A stretch of DNA of 64,000 nucleotides from Cristatella mucedo (Eukaryota > Bryozoa > Phylactolaemata > Cristatellidae): positions 822,501 through 886,500 of the forward strand of contig WPIO01000010.1 in the NCBI GenBank assembly GCA_009760855.2. The letters run 5' to 3'. Shown piece after piece: positions 1 through 25,837 of this stretch. Position 1 is the stretch's first letter, and every line of letters starts with the position of its first letter. The position numbers were made by a program, and so were the translations under genes. The notes under the pieces are model-generated. The model made no database searches. It saw only the letters and a program-made list of their open reading frames with translations, and was not told where the DNA came from.

Positions 1-608
1 ACTGCTATCCTCCAAAGTCACAGCCGACCAGATCCAGCCACACGGGCCATGGAACAAGTCCCAGTATTTTACTAATAGTATTGGGCTTCGTGGAATCACT
101 AATTCCAAGCATAATATCATGTTTGCTTTGGCCTTGTTGAAACAGCAGTGTCAGCATATTGAAGCAAATCAAACCCTGACAAGACAGCTGTAGTCCTGGC
201 CGATTTAAGTCTTGGCCTAGCTTGCAGTAGGTTGCTACCTATTTTGCCCCACGCACAGTGTGTTGCTAAATCCTGATCTGACCCAGGGCTGCTGGTCGTA
301 GCAACTGCTTTTAGATCGTGTTGATTTGTTGCCCATTGACTTGTTTCACTTGCTCCCAGTGATGATCTCATGTCTGCATGTTTGACCGGCCCTTTCCTCA
401 GAAACCTGCTGCTCTCCATGAGGCAGCAGAAACGTCCGAGCTTAAGAAGGATAATGCTACTGGTTGCCGCCTCCTTCAGATTTGCGCATTTGGTTTGGAC
501 CTGTTTTGGGGTCTGAAGGCAGGCTTGCGATTGGCATACCAGCCAGCTACCTTTTTTTCTCTCACTGTTCAAGTTTCCGAACCCCCCAGTTGAATTGATT
601 TTTTGCAG
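1..608 (+). other. Intron of the delta-COP gene (upstream part outside window)
   Basis: No exon of delta-COP that would precede the THPNVDKK block could be found here. The segment ends in a pyrimidine-rich tract and a TTTTTTGCAG acceptor at 608, so it is read as intron. Open frames on both strands (for example 117-614 on the minus strand) have no recognisable content. Confidence 0.6.
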
Positions 609-3407
609 ACACATCCTAATGTCGACAAGAAGTTGTTCCAGACTGACGGGGTTATAGCTTTAAAGGTGCCATCAAAGCCGTTTCCCATTAAACAGGACGT
701 CGGAATTCTTAAGTGGAGACTCCAGTCAACCGACGAGTCACTGATGCCATTAACTAGTATGTTCTTTACTCGTCGACTGTTACTCGCGCATAGTCTGAAT
801 AGTGGCACTTTTTTGACTAGAATCGTCGATGTCAGTGCCCACGGTGCAGCATCGGTCTGCTTTTTGCTTCAGTCAACTGTTGGCCGAATCCTAGTGGCAA
901 CTCTTGCGACGTCAACATCGAGTATGAGCTTCGCGGGCCAGAGCTTAACGACGTTGTTATCACTATACCGGTTCCGTGAGTACACCTGATCGAAGACTGT
1001 CTTGTAATGTAATGTATGCACTGTAATGTATCTCCGTCTGTAACTCCACAAAGTCATAAAGACCAGGTGGGTGTTACGCAGGAGAGTTTTGTATAGCACA
1101 CTCACAGCCTAAGCGGCTTTCTGTACGCATTCGGTAGCCAACAGACTTCGTCTCACGCAACAAAGAGAAATTGGGAAGCATAGCAGAGTCAAGAGAGCAA
1201 TTGAGGTAGTGAATAGCATGGAAGTAGCAGCTCAGGACCGCTGACAAGGATGAGCCATAGTCGGCAGTAGGAGAGTAGCTGTCGATTCGTAAGAATTGTG
1301 GAAGCGAGTTCCACAGTCTAGGACCTGTATAGCTAAAGCCTCCGTCGCCAACGGTCTTTGAGCGGAGGAATGGAACAACTAATTTATTGTCCACACTGGA
1401 CCTGAGGGCGCGAACAGGCTGAAACTGGTGCAGCAGTTCAGCTAGGTACGAAGGAGCCAAGCCGTGGCAGGCCTTATGGGTCAGCGTAAGAACTTTGCTC
1501 CATATCCGTTGCTCAACTGGCATCCATCCTAGCTCTTTTAGCAGAGGAGACGCGTGCTAAAACCTCTGGGACTTGAAGACTAACTAGCCTTGCAGCCATA
1601 TTCATAGTCAGCTGCAGTGGCCTAATAGCTTTTTTTGGTAGCCCAGCCGAAAGGGAATCAAGCCGAGACAGAACTATGGAGCTAGTTAAATTTTTTTACA
1701 AGCAACTGTGGTAGACAGCTCCGAATCTTGGATAGGGAGTGGACGTGATGGCTAGCTGTAAAAGCAGTCTTCTGAATGAAGCTTTTAAAATTGAGGCAGC
1801 TATCGAAAATGGCACCTAAATTTCGAGCACCTGGTGATGGTCGCACAATAGCGTCACCTATTAGAAGAGCAAAGCCTTTTAATCCAGCCACACGCTTAGG
1901 GTGTCCTATGAGCAGCAGTTCGGTTTTATCATCATTTAATTTCAGGAAGTTTTCTGACATCCAGGATCGAATATCGACAAGGCAAGCATTCAGTTTGTCA
2001 GTTGCTGCATCAGATTCCGACGGTTTGAATGACAAATACAACTGAGTCAGCATAAAAGTAATATCCTATTCCATGGGCCTTAATCACTTATCCCAGAGAT
2101 TGTGTATAAATGGAGAACAGCAAGGGACCGAGTACAGACCCTTGAGGGATTCCACAGGTCTGGTGTGCCGGATTTTTGATTGCTGTTGCAATTTTATGTA
2201 GCTGTAAAACATCACAGGAAACAGTGTCTGTTGATTCTGCTGCTTTGCCTTGTGTAGTTTGATCGTATTCCCACGTCTTGCTTCCCACTGTGATGCTCTG
2301 TTTCTGTTTTTTTTTATAATTCTTTTACTGAACTTGGAGTTATCACAACACAGTGCCACTATTGCCTAGTTTAAGCTGCACGGTGAATTTGGGTCAGGAA
2401 TTACTCACAGTGAAAGGTTATCTTAAAATTGATGCCACCTGAAATTTCTTTGCCTCTCGCTCGGTTTTAAACCAAGGGCCGTGCAGGATCGGGCGGGTTT
2501 CTACATCGAACACTATGCTTATGACAGTAGGCTGTGGTCTGACAAAGATATTTGTGCAACTTGAGCGTGATTACCTGTTGCGTGAGACGAAGTCTGTTGG
2601 CTACCGAATGGGTACCGAAAGCCGCCTAGGCTGTGAGTGCGCTATACAAAACTCTCCTGCGTAGCACCCACATAATCTTTATAGCTTTGTGGAGATACGT
2701 GCATGCATGCATGCATACATACATACATACATACATGCATGCATGCATACATACATACATACATACATACATCACATACATTACATTCCAGGGACTCTTC
2801 TTGTCATGTTAAAGAAAAATCAAGATGCATCGTGTTTTGAAGCATTTTTTGTTTGCATCGAGACCCTGCATCATTGTGAATAGTTATTATTTTGTAGAAA
2901 CAGGCCGGCTCGTCGATGTTGAAATGTCAGCCGTCTTATCTGTCTTGTTTGCAAAATAGTCGGGGTTGCAATCAGCAGCAGTCTTGTGAAACGATTGGTG
3001 TTTTTGAATTGCAGCAGCGGAGTGGGTGCACCAGTCGTTGGATCTTGTGATGGCGACTACAGGCACGACAGCCGCAAGAACGTTCTTGAGTGGACTTTGC
3101 CTGTCATTGACGAATCGAATTCTTCGGGCAGCATGGAATTCACCATACCCGGACGAGAGAGCGACTTCTTCCCAGTTGTAGTATCGTTTACGTCCAAGCG
3201 GTCATACAGTGACATAAAGGTAAGATCGAACATGGCATTCTTCAGGTGTTGCTGTTTGCCACTGCGCAATCGGTCAGGGGCTTTGTGTGCACTTGTGAAC
3301 TACTGTGCTGCCTGTAGGTAACCAGTGTACAAATGTACGAAGACGGCAAGCCTGTCAAATTCTCGCAGGAAGTCTCGTTTTACCCAGAGAAGTACGAAAT
3401 AGTGTAA
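609..3407 (+). CDS. ARCN1: Coatomer subunit delta (delta-COP/archain), last four coding exons
   Basis: Coding exons are 609-756, 873-975, 3015-3219 and 3318-3407 (TAA at 3405-3407), all with GT-AG borders; the intron phases 1, 2 and 0 join the frame without a break. The 181 residues cover most of the C-terminal mu-homology domain. Recognisable blocks are THPNVDKKLF, DVGILKWRLQST, INCWPNPSG, CDVNIEYEL, ELNDVVITIP, YRHDSRKN, LEW.LPVID, DFFPV.VSF and the end KYEIV, which match animal delta-COP closely by memory. The protein is a subunit of the COPI coat that carries cargo from Golgi to ER. The N-terminal longin-like part lies upstream of the window. The second visible intron (976-3014) holds LINE relics. 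I recognise the family with high confidence; the exact start of the first exon rests on the acceptor at 607-608. Confidence 0.93.
1005..2360 (-). mobile_element. LINE family A relic (reverse transcriptase to 3' end), in delta-COP intron
   Basis: On the minus strand the pieces read, in order, a reverse-transcriptase block GIPQGSVLGPLLF (about 2130-2160), a stretch with FLKLNDDKTELL (about 1925-1960), and a C-terminal block with PVEQRI..KVLTLTHKA.HGLAPSYL and LWNSLPQFL (1523-1074). It ends in a TGTAATGTAATG-type tail near 1008-1030. This is the typical end of a CR1/L2-like non-LTR retrotransposon, truncated at 5' and broken by stops and shifts. It lies antisense to ARCN1. Confidence 0.85.
2570..2780 (+). 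mobile_element. LINE family A 3' end with CATA/CATG tail
   Basis: The stretch from GTGAGACGAAGTCTGTTGGC to the CTTTGTGGAGATAC block equals the last ~120 bases of family A. It is followed by a CATG/CATA microsatellite (about 2700-2775) in place of the usual ACATT tail, probably grown from it. It lies opposite to the neighbouring copy at 1005-2360. Confidence 0.8.
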
Positions 3408-4354
3408 GAGCATGGCATCGATCAGGAAATCATGCTTACTTATGTATTATACGGACCAAGAACGCTATGACGTGGACACACGATGGATGCTACTACATAG
3501 CCATGTGCAGTTGCCATTCTACGTTCGATCGCATGATAACTGCACAGAATGCTATTGGTACTCGCTATTCCCGACGCTTGGCTCATTCAGGACTCACTGC
3601 CCGGCCAGTCAAAAATAAAGAGGGCCGTCGTCTGCGCAGGCCTTTTACGTCCGACCATGGCCAAGACGAGACTCGGTGGCTTTGCACCATTCTTGTGGAT
3701 TACGCAAATCTGTTCGGAGGCAGAGCAGCTGCGTGAAGCAGGCGAGCCTCGAGGTCAGGTCGGAGCATTTGCTGTTGGATGTCAACGGTTATCAGCACAT
3801 AGGCTGCTGTGTTCTCACGTGGCAGCACGAGATCTGCAGCAAAAGTCGCTGTTCACCCGTGGGAGTGGTGAGCAGCCCACGTCGTGCTTTGCAGCTGTGA
3901 AATGCAGTTTCCTAACGTGCAAAATAAAGCCCCCGCGACCTTGTCGGGCCCAAGTCATGCTTTCGTGATTGTACTGTGACCTTTTCGTAGTGATTCACTC
4001 CCACTAGTTTGTACTTATGCACGAAATCGTTGTCAGCTGCCCTTTTCTAGTTGTAATGCTACACATTCATCATGACCTGTGCATCATTTCCATTAGAACT
4101 AGGGTGAACAAATATTTCACTGCTGATTGAAAACGTGAAAACTACCTCAAAGAAACGCAGAATTTTAATAGTGTCATATGGAAGATGCAGTGCAGAGGCA
4201 TGTGCTAGATGCTTAAGAATTACTGTATGAAAAGGTGACCGTGGACTATAAGGCATAATTAGGCGAGGACAGTAACTCACTGCTCCCGATGTCTCTTGCT
4301 TTCGATTTTAAGAGTTGACTTCGTAGGCTAAGGAAATGCCTTCGTTTTGTTTAA
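3408..4354. other. 3' flank of delta-COP, no gene seen
   Basis: Holds the presumed 3' UTR and unique spacer. The short open frames here overlap on both strands and show no known motif. Confidence 0.5.
3614..3928 (+). promoter_or_regulatory. Candidate poly(A) signals of the delta-COP gene
   Basis: AATAAA occurs at 3614-3619 and 3923-3928, about 210 and 520 bases past the delta-COP stop codon. Either could end the transcript; only position and motif support this. Confidence 0.4.
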
Positions 4355-4838
4355 CGGCAATGTCAAGAAAATGCTTACAAAATTTGACCAACAATCGAAT
4401 GTGTGTTTAGAGTACATTTCGAAAGACAAATATGTTGGAACTGGGATCGGTAGTTCTGATTGCTTCCGCATGAAAAAAGTTACACAAACCATGTCGAACC
4501 CGGATGTAAACCGGAAGCAACAAATCTACAAATAAAAATTACCGGTCTCTGCATCATATGTCACTTGTATCCCTACTTGTCAAACTTTGGTAGATCGAGA
4601 TGCATGCGTGAAGCCCGTTGAGGTGCATTTTTGTGACTTATATAGCTTCATTTCCAGGGTAGTAAGGTGCCTTGTAAATTCCATAGCTCGGCTAATACGT
4701 ATCGGAGGTTAATTTGACATGCGAGTTCAACTCTGCTTGTTTCAAATGAGGCAAGAAAGATTTGTGATTTCGGTTGGATATATTTTGCTGTACACGTCGT
4801 CAAACGTCCTGGAGCTTAATGTTTCGTTATCGTGGACA
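4355..4838 (+). repeat. Direct duplication, copy 1
   Basis: From 'aatgtcaagaaa' to 'ctggagcttaat...ggacatacag' this segment aligns along its length with 5795-6276, with scattered substitutions and small indels. No coding function is evident in either copy. Confidence 0.75.
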
Positions 4839-5794
4839 TACAGAGCAAAATGTATCCAGCCGAAATCAGAAGTATTTCTGGGTTTAGCTACATAATGAAT
4901 CCTATAGGGCCTTTCACGCTTGCGTCTGGAGCAGCAAGTGCAATTTGTTAAACAAAAAATTATAAGGATGTGTAGAAGAACGTCAGTCGACCTTTGAAGT
5001 CCTCTTACCTCTAGGAGGGTTTACCGTAGCACCAGCGAGTGCGAATGTCTGATGTCGTCATCGGAGTTGAACACCGAAGCCTGAGGTATGGGCACACTAA
5101 CGCACCCATATCGGTGACAAAGTGCTGCAATTCTCAGCCACTCATGTATTCTTATCGGCGCCTGCTTGGTTATTCGTAGTAGATAAGAACTTACGTCCTG
5201 CTTATGCTGTCAGTGCTAATCGCGGCTTAGATTCCTTCTGCAATAAATGCCGGCAAGCCGAACACCAGTTGAATTACCATTTTTATGTAGTCACTGTTCA
5301 GGAAGCAGCTGTTGTGAGCAAACGAGTAAGATTTGCTTATACTGAACCGCTCAAACGGGTTCACTGTGATGTCCGTATTATTGGGGTTGCCCTCGTTGGT
5401 ATTGGTTTTTTGGTTAAAGCAGTGTATCATGCTTTTGCCAGTGTGGAAATGAGATCGGTGCATAACCGGAGGATAGTCGGAATTATGTGGAGGATACCTG
5501 GCTTCCGAGATCATGCATTCACCGTGAGTGTGCTGCTTTTCTACAGGGGAAGATCAAGTCGGACCTTCCAATGACAGAGAGATCAGCTCCGATCAGAGAG
5601 AAATCGCATCGTAGAAATTTATTAATGTCAGGGATTTGCCGAATGGCTACGCAGGAAGCTAGGTGCTGCATGCCATTTGCAGTTGGTTTTTTGTCTCACT
5701 TGGAGCTGTACATTGTAAGCACCATATGATGGATCAGCCGGCCAGCTAGCATCAGGAGCTCAGAATACTTAGATCGTGCAAAAGGGCTTTCACA
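4839..5794. other. Spacer between the duplicated segments, doubtful 150-aa frame
   Basis: An open frame at 5122-5574 (+) has no recognisable domain and a competing frame on the other strand. I see no supported gene. Confidence 0.3.
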
Positions 5795-6276
5795 TGTAAT
5801 GTCAAGAAATACTGGTTCGGCAATCGAATATAGGATACCTTTCAAAAGACAAATATGTTAGACACGGGATCGGAAGTATTGACGACCTGCAAGCACAGAA
5901 AAACTGATTATGCAAACCACGTGTAACCCGGATATAAATAGGAAGCAAGATAATCTACAAACGCAATTTTTAGCGATCTGCATGATATGCGACTTGTACC
6001 ACAGCTTGCTAAACCTTGGTAAATCGAAATGCATGTGTGAAGCTTGTTGAGGTGCATGCTTGTGGCTTGTTCACAGCTTCATTTTCAATGTAGCTTGATG
6101 CCATGTTCATTCCATAACTAATCTAATACTTCACATGTCACTTAAATTTTAAATTCGAGCTCAGCTCTGCTTGTACAACGCGAGGCTAGATTATTTCTGA
6201 TTTAGGTCGGATAAGCTGGGCTTTACATTTTATCAAACATCCTGGAGCGTAATTTTCTCAAATCACGGGGATGTAT
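5795..6276 (+). repeat. Direct duplication, copy 2
   Basis: Second copy of the 4355-4838 segment, 1.44 kb downstream in the same orientation. Shared landmarks include GACAAATATGTT, AACCCGGAT, GTGAAGC, GTTGAGGTGCAT and CAAAC.TCCTGGAGC. Confidence 0.75.
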
Positions 6277-6414
6277 AGATGTGACAGCTATGCTGTTGAC
6301 GACGGACCAGACGAGCTGCCGCTGAGTTTGCATGAGTTTCAGGCGATTAAGGGCTCAGACCGAGAGCCCTGAATAAAGGGAATTGCGGTAACTTCGATTA
6401 GACGTCACAAACGC

Positions 6415-6615
6415 ATAATAATAATAATAATAATAATAATATTGCACTTGATAAAGCGCCCTCAGAGAACTTAATCTCTTTCTAGGCGCTTTACATTTGC
6501 TGCAAAGTGATATGCAATAGAATAGTAAGTAAAATCATGCTTGAAAAACAAACAAAATAAATAATATGGTTAGGGGTTACATGCACAGGGTCAGCATGCA
6601 AATGTGGTTAGTGGA
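6415..6615 (-). mobile_element. LINE family B 3' end
   Basis: Starts with an (AAT) run (6417-6440) that is the reverse of the ATT tail, then the tail block with AAAGCGCC..., then TGCATGTAACC and CATTTGCATGCTGACC blocks shared with the longer copies at 46.6 and 54.4 kb. Confidence 0.8.
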
Positions 6616-6986
6616 TGAACCAGTTTGGCTGTCGTACTCTTGTATGTATATTGAAGCAAGCAAGCTCTCACCTGGATGCGACAGAACGTCTGCAGCCTCC
6701 TGCCATCTGCAGCCAGGAGCTTCTCATGTATGCATACACGTGTTGCACCGCGAGGAGCAAACAATCGCCCCATAAGGACTTGCTCAGTCTGGCTCACCGG
6801 CTGCCGGTGAAGCAGCCATCCAGGGAGGGGCGGGTCCTCGGCTCGCCTATCATCGGCGCCGCACCCCTTCGGTGACAAACGATTAGGGCACCCAGGCTCG
6901 AGTGACTAAGGCCTGGCTCGCTGATAGATTACAGCTTTGTCATGCAATGCCAGCCCCCTCGTCCCTCTGCCCGGCAGTCATGCGGC

Positions 6987-6996
6987 CCTAAATAGG
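6987..6996 (+). promoter_or_regulatory. CArG-box-like site upstream of claudin-like gene 1
   Basis: CCTAAATAGG fits the SRF consensus CC(A/T)6GG exactly and lies about 50 bases before the start codon at 7047. It could serve instead as a weak TATA-like element. Motif match only. Confidence 0.3.
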
Positions 6997-7046
6997 TCAG
7001 TCGAAAACGGCTGCCTGCACAGCCAGATAGGGGCCCTGCGATCGCC

Positions 7047-21870
<14,824 letters not shown>

Positions 21871-23244
21871 GCATGCATGTGCAGCCAGATCACCTGCCTT
21901 CGGCACCCATCTTATCCTGTGCTTTTGGCTCCAAGGTCATCAGTGCAGCAACTTCTGTCGCTCCCAGTCTGAGGCGCTGCTAGCAGATTTTGGCAGATTT
22001 GTTCGCTCACCGATTGTTTTGCCTGGCGGTTACTTTCTCAATTATGTACTTTTCGCCGAATCTTGCCCGGGATTTTCTTGCGTTCAGCAGCATGCTCATT
22101 TGGCTGGCCATGTCGAAGGGCATGCACTGAGCAACTCCGCAGGGAGGAGAGCGCCAACAATGTATGGCTCTAACAGCAGCAGCAGCAGTAATGTCAGCCG
22201 CTAAACCAGTGGGTACCAATAAAGTGGCAATTCGGAGATCAAAAGGCTTACTCCCTTAATTGAATAACCAAGGCCCGAGATTTCGGGAAAACTTGAAATC
22301 TGTGCTGTGTGAAATGTGGAGTGGACATCACTTTATAGAGAATTATCCTAGCTCTGCCAAATCCACTCTTACCCTGACAAGCAAATTTCCTATCAATGCT
22401 AGATTAACTGGGCCGCAACCGGGTTGGTCGTAAGACCTATACTCATATTATGTCTTTCTCAATAGCAATACCACTTTGGTAACGTGTACACAACACCGTA
22501 AATTTTGCAGAAAGCCGTTCACAGATACTGCCACAATCTCGATGCACTGCGAGTAGCTAGCAGTGGCACCTACCCCTCAAAGGGCACTGACATGCACCTG
22601 CAGGTGGGCAGGCTTCACCTTGAATGACAGCAGTTCGTAGCTGCTGGTCGAGCGATCGCTAGACAGCCGATGGTGACCATGGATGGTGACACATAGTTGC
22701 TGTTGGACTCTCCTGCGTCGTTCTCTTCCAGTAAGAACGCGGTGTGGTGGAAAATCAAAGTGTCCAGGTGATAGTATTGCAGTGCCTCACGGTTATAAAC
22801 TACGGCCTGAAGACTTTAACGCTGACTCAGAACTGAGGAATACTGATCAACTAACCGCGATATAACGAGGTTTTATATAAGCAGGGCAATGTTCATTTAA
22901 TAACTTAACCGAGATTTACGTGAAACTTGCGATCTGGTCGGTAAATAGGATGTGGGCTTGGCTAGCAGTCGCTCTCATTGAGCGACACCTGCCGGTTGGT
23001 GAATCGTAGCGCTGGTGTCGTGGTATCTGCCTCGACGTTCTTGTGTTCGACGGAGCAATCGGAGGCTGCTGCTTCCTGGAGCTTTGCGTCAGTGTTGTGA
23101 TAGTGAGCAGCGCGGCTGAAATCTGGGAGAGATTCTACTTGGGTGAAGACGGACCTAGCCGGGGCAAGCCACCGCTGGGCACTCTCGGAGGAGGACGGCC
23201 CAGCTTCTGCGTTTTTGTAAACGTTGTATGCGACCGCCGTTATA
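21871..23244. other. Region downstream of claudin-like gene 1
   Basis: Includes the likely 3' UTR; AATAAA at 22218-22223 ('ccaataaagtgg') is a candidate poly(A) signal. No further gene recognised; frames at 22683-22865 and 23043-23372 have no known domain. Confidence 0.45.
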
Positions 23245-23554
23245 TACAGTCAATAATCGACTTACGACGTTTCGACTTACGAAAATTCAAATATGCGAAC
23301 TCGGCCGCGGTCGCGAAAGAATCGAAACTCAAAATTTATCCGAGAAAAATTTTCAAAATCCGCGCGCGGTGAGTAGACTTTATAACACAGCAAACAGTAG
23401 GGAGGAAACAATGTCTTACAGCTAAGCATTGTAGGTAATGAGGGGTCTCTCTTGCTTGCGTGACGTGCTCGAGGTAATATGTGTTCACGATGATCCCATG
23501 AACTCTCATGTTTCGTGCTGCGACTTTATCGTTCGCTACTTTATTACTTAATAA

Positions 23555-23622
23555 TACTAATAAATTTTATAAAGCGCCCTCAGAGAACTATATCTCTTTC
23601 TAGGCGTTTTTACAATACTACT
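23555..23622 (-). mobile_element. LINE family B tail fragment inside the Tigger-like element
   Basis: TAATAATACTAATAAATTTT followed by AAAGCGCCCTCAGAGAACT and TCTCTTTCTAGGCG, the reverse of the LINE B 3' end, only about 70 bases. Confidence 0.75.
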
Positions 23623-23939
23623 TTATTTACTACTATTTACTACTATTTACTTCTTTATCAGATATTGTGCTTATTTTGAGATGGCTGAAAAACGCAAAAG
23701 TAGCACCTCCACTGCTGGCGGAGAAAAGAAGCAGAGGCGAGCGATTTCTCTTGAGGAGAGAAGATGAAGAAAAAAAGAATCTGCTAGAAAAATGCTCGGC
23801 AAAATGACGGCAGCTGCGAACAGTACCTTCAAATTAAAAATTCTCTTGCCGGTTATCGTGAAATCTTCCAAGAAAGAGAACAGCAAACAGCAGTCAAAGC
23901 TTGGTTTTTATTTTATCAAAATATAAAGGTATACATACA

Positions 23940-24107
23940 TAAAATAATTCATTTGTATTGCACCCTATAAGAGCCCAATCTCTATTCGGGTACTTCACAA
24001 ATGCCACAGAGCTCGAGTAAACGACCCCGGTCGTCAAATACGTTCGCGTCGACCTGGGTCTTTAAATGCGAGTTCCTTAACCACCGGGCAATACCGGCGC
24101 GGCAGAA
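23940..24107 (-). mobile_element. SINE family 1 copy inside the Tigger-like element
   Basis: AATTCATTTGTATTGCACCC, ATCTCTATTCGGGTACTTCAC, GAGCTCGAG and CCTTAACCACCGGGC mark tail, body and tRNA part on the minus strand. Confidence 0.82.
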
Positions 24108-24501
24108 AAGAGTGAGCTTTAACAATCCACTAGCAAACCCGCTTGTTCACCCCAGCCACCTACCAGTCACGAGGGGTTAGAGGAAGAGGGAATTGATTAC
24201 CCAGAAAGAAAGTCCAACTCATCCTCAACCTCCTCCAATAGTACTCAATTTACAATACTACAACTACGAGCTTCTATATGCCCAAACTACTCAAAATTAT
24301 GGCAGGTAAATTAAATCCTATTTACTTGTTCATATTTACTTATTATGTTTTTTGCATTAAAATATACTTAATTTCTCGTACCTCTGCATATCTTCATCAA
24401 AAGGTCTCGTAGTAAAACGTATCGTATACCCTTCTCGACTTCCGAAAATTTTACTGAGGTCTTCCAGTCCCTATCTATTCGTAAGTCGGGGACTGACTGT
24501 A

Positions 24502-25600
24502 CACGCACACACGCACGCACATGCACACGTACACGCACACAAACACGCGTATATATACATATACATACGTATGTATGTATGAACATAAATAAATAAATAT
24601 ATATATGTGTGTATAGATGAAGTCGCCTGTACTACCAACTTTACTTTTCAAGCAGTTCTCTGCACAAGTTCAAGCGCTTTGTTCCTTTGTTATTGCCGAT
24701 TGAAGGATTTTGTGCGTCAGGTCTTACGTTACGCTTGTCGTACCACAACCTGTACTAGTGAGGGGCAGGCGGGCCTAATAATAAGCCACTGCGGCCGTCT
24801 GGGCCTAGTTGATGCAATTCCTAACTAGTAACCTTTTTGATTATTAGTAATGATTATTAGCCAGAAGAGGTTAACTCAAGCAATCGCACCGCAGCCCGTT
24901 TCTGTGGCATCCAGCTTTATAGACGTGTCTCTAACCGATGCCTTCAAAAATGCAGAGTTTAAGTACACCTTTTACATTGTACTGTTGAGTAAACGTAGGC
25001 CCGCGTAACGCAAAAAACGTAGCTTCCCTGGTACAAAACGGATCGGAATAGCAGTTAAAGTGACTAATGAAGTTAAAGTGAAGCTTATTTATTGTGTGCC
25101 TTTTTGAAGCATATATGGCGGAGTCTTAGCTCTCGCAAGCACCGACGGCGAGGATATCTAATATGTTTAAGGTGTAAGAATTTTAGTTTGCTCGCATGCT
25201 GCAATCTTGATAGGACAGTTCCGGGGAAAAGACTGCAAATTAATCTATCGACGCCTGAAAATGACCAACATCAACTGGATTTAAACCAAACTTACAGTTT
25301 ATTAAAAGTTTATATCTTCAATCGCAGAACATTGGCGTCGCCTTTTTACCTGTTCTTTGATCGCCCAGTCAAAACGTCGAGTTACGCGTCACGATTTATT
25401 GGTACAGAGCGACTCTCTTAGATTGCAGTGGAAATTTTCAGCCCTGTCTTCGTCTTGGAATCGAGAGCGGAAGATTGTCCTTACTGTGTGCAAGCGCAGC
25501 CTAACTTTGGCGTACTAAAGCTTAGCCATAGATTTAAGGCAGTATTGCCGTCTGCTAGTTAATCCTTTGGCTCTCGCAGCGCGTGATTTTTTCAGATCAT
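24502..25600. other. Spacer with CA and TA repeats
   Basis: A (CA/CG)n stretch lies at 24502-24550. A 109-aa frame at 25092-25421 (+) has no recognisable motif; no gene is supported. Confidence 0.45.
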
Positions 25601-25616
25601 TAAAAAGGCAAGCGGG

Positions 25617-25623
25617 TATATAT
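25617..25623 (+). promoter_or_regulatory. TATA box of the coiled-coil gene
   Basis: TATATAT in a GC-rich surround (GCGGGTATATATGCCTCGC), about 215 bases before the ATG at 25838, which would place transcription start near 25645-25650. Another ATG lies within the box itself and so would not be in the message. Confidence 0.5.
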
Positions 25624-25837
25624 GCCTCGCTGCTCGACCTGTTCACCAATCGGCGAGCAGTTGCTAAGGAGCCAGTCGGCTCGATTCGGCGTTGCGGATG
25701 ACAATGCAAAAAAGGCGCTTCGCCAGCGTACGAAATCTGCCAGCGTCTGCCAGTTCAGTTGGCTGCTAGTGGCTGTTGCGTTAGGAAGCGAATATTTGCC
25801 CCTGTAAGCATATTTGCTGCTATTCGGATCCAAAGAA

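Larger units (their letters stand above)
23247..24499 (+). mobile_element. Tigger-like (pogo/CENP-B class) DNA transposon, non-autonomous remnant
   Basis: Terminal inverted repeats are CAGTCAATAATCGACTTACG at 23247 and, read on the minus strand, CAGTCAGTCCCCGACTTACG from 24499, each flanked by a TA target site (23245-23246 and 24500-24501). An ATG at 23681 starts MAEKRKSSTSTAGGEKKQRR followed by AISLEERR and a stop. This resembles the start of Tigger transposases (KRKS...KK.RKAI.LEEK). The rest of the transposase is missing or decayed. A LINE B tail (about 23555-23620) and a SINE 1 copy (23940-24107) have inserted into it. The family is inferred from ends, TA duplication and the short protein start. 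Confidence 0.75.

Noticed and set aside
5122-5574. 150-aa open frame as a host gene
   Set aside because: No recognisable domain, no splice or promoter support, competing antisense frame.
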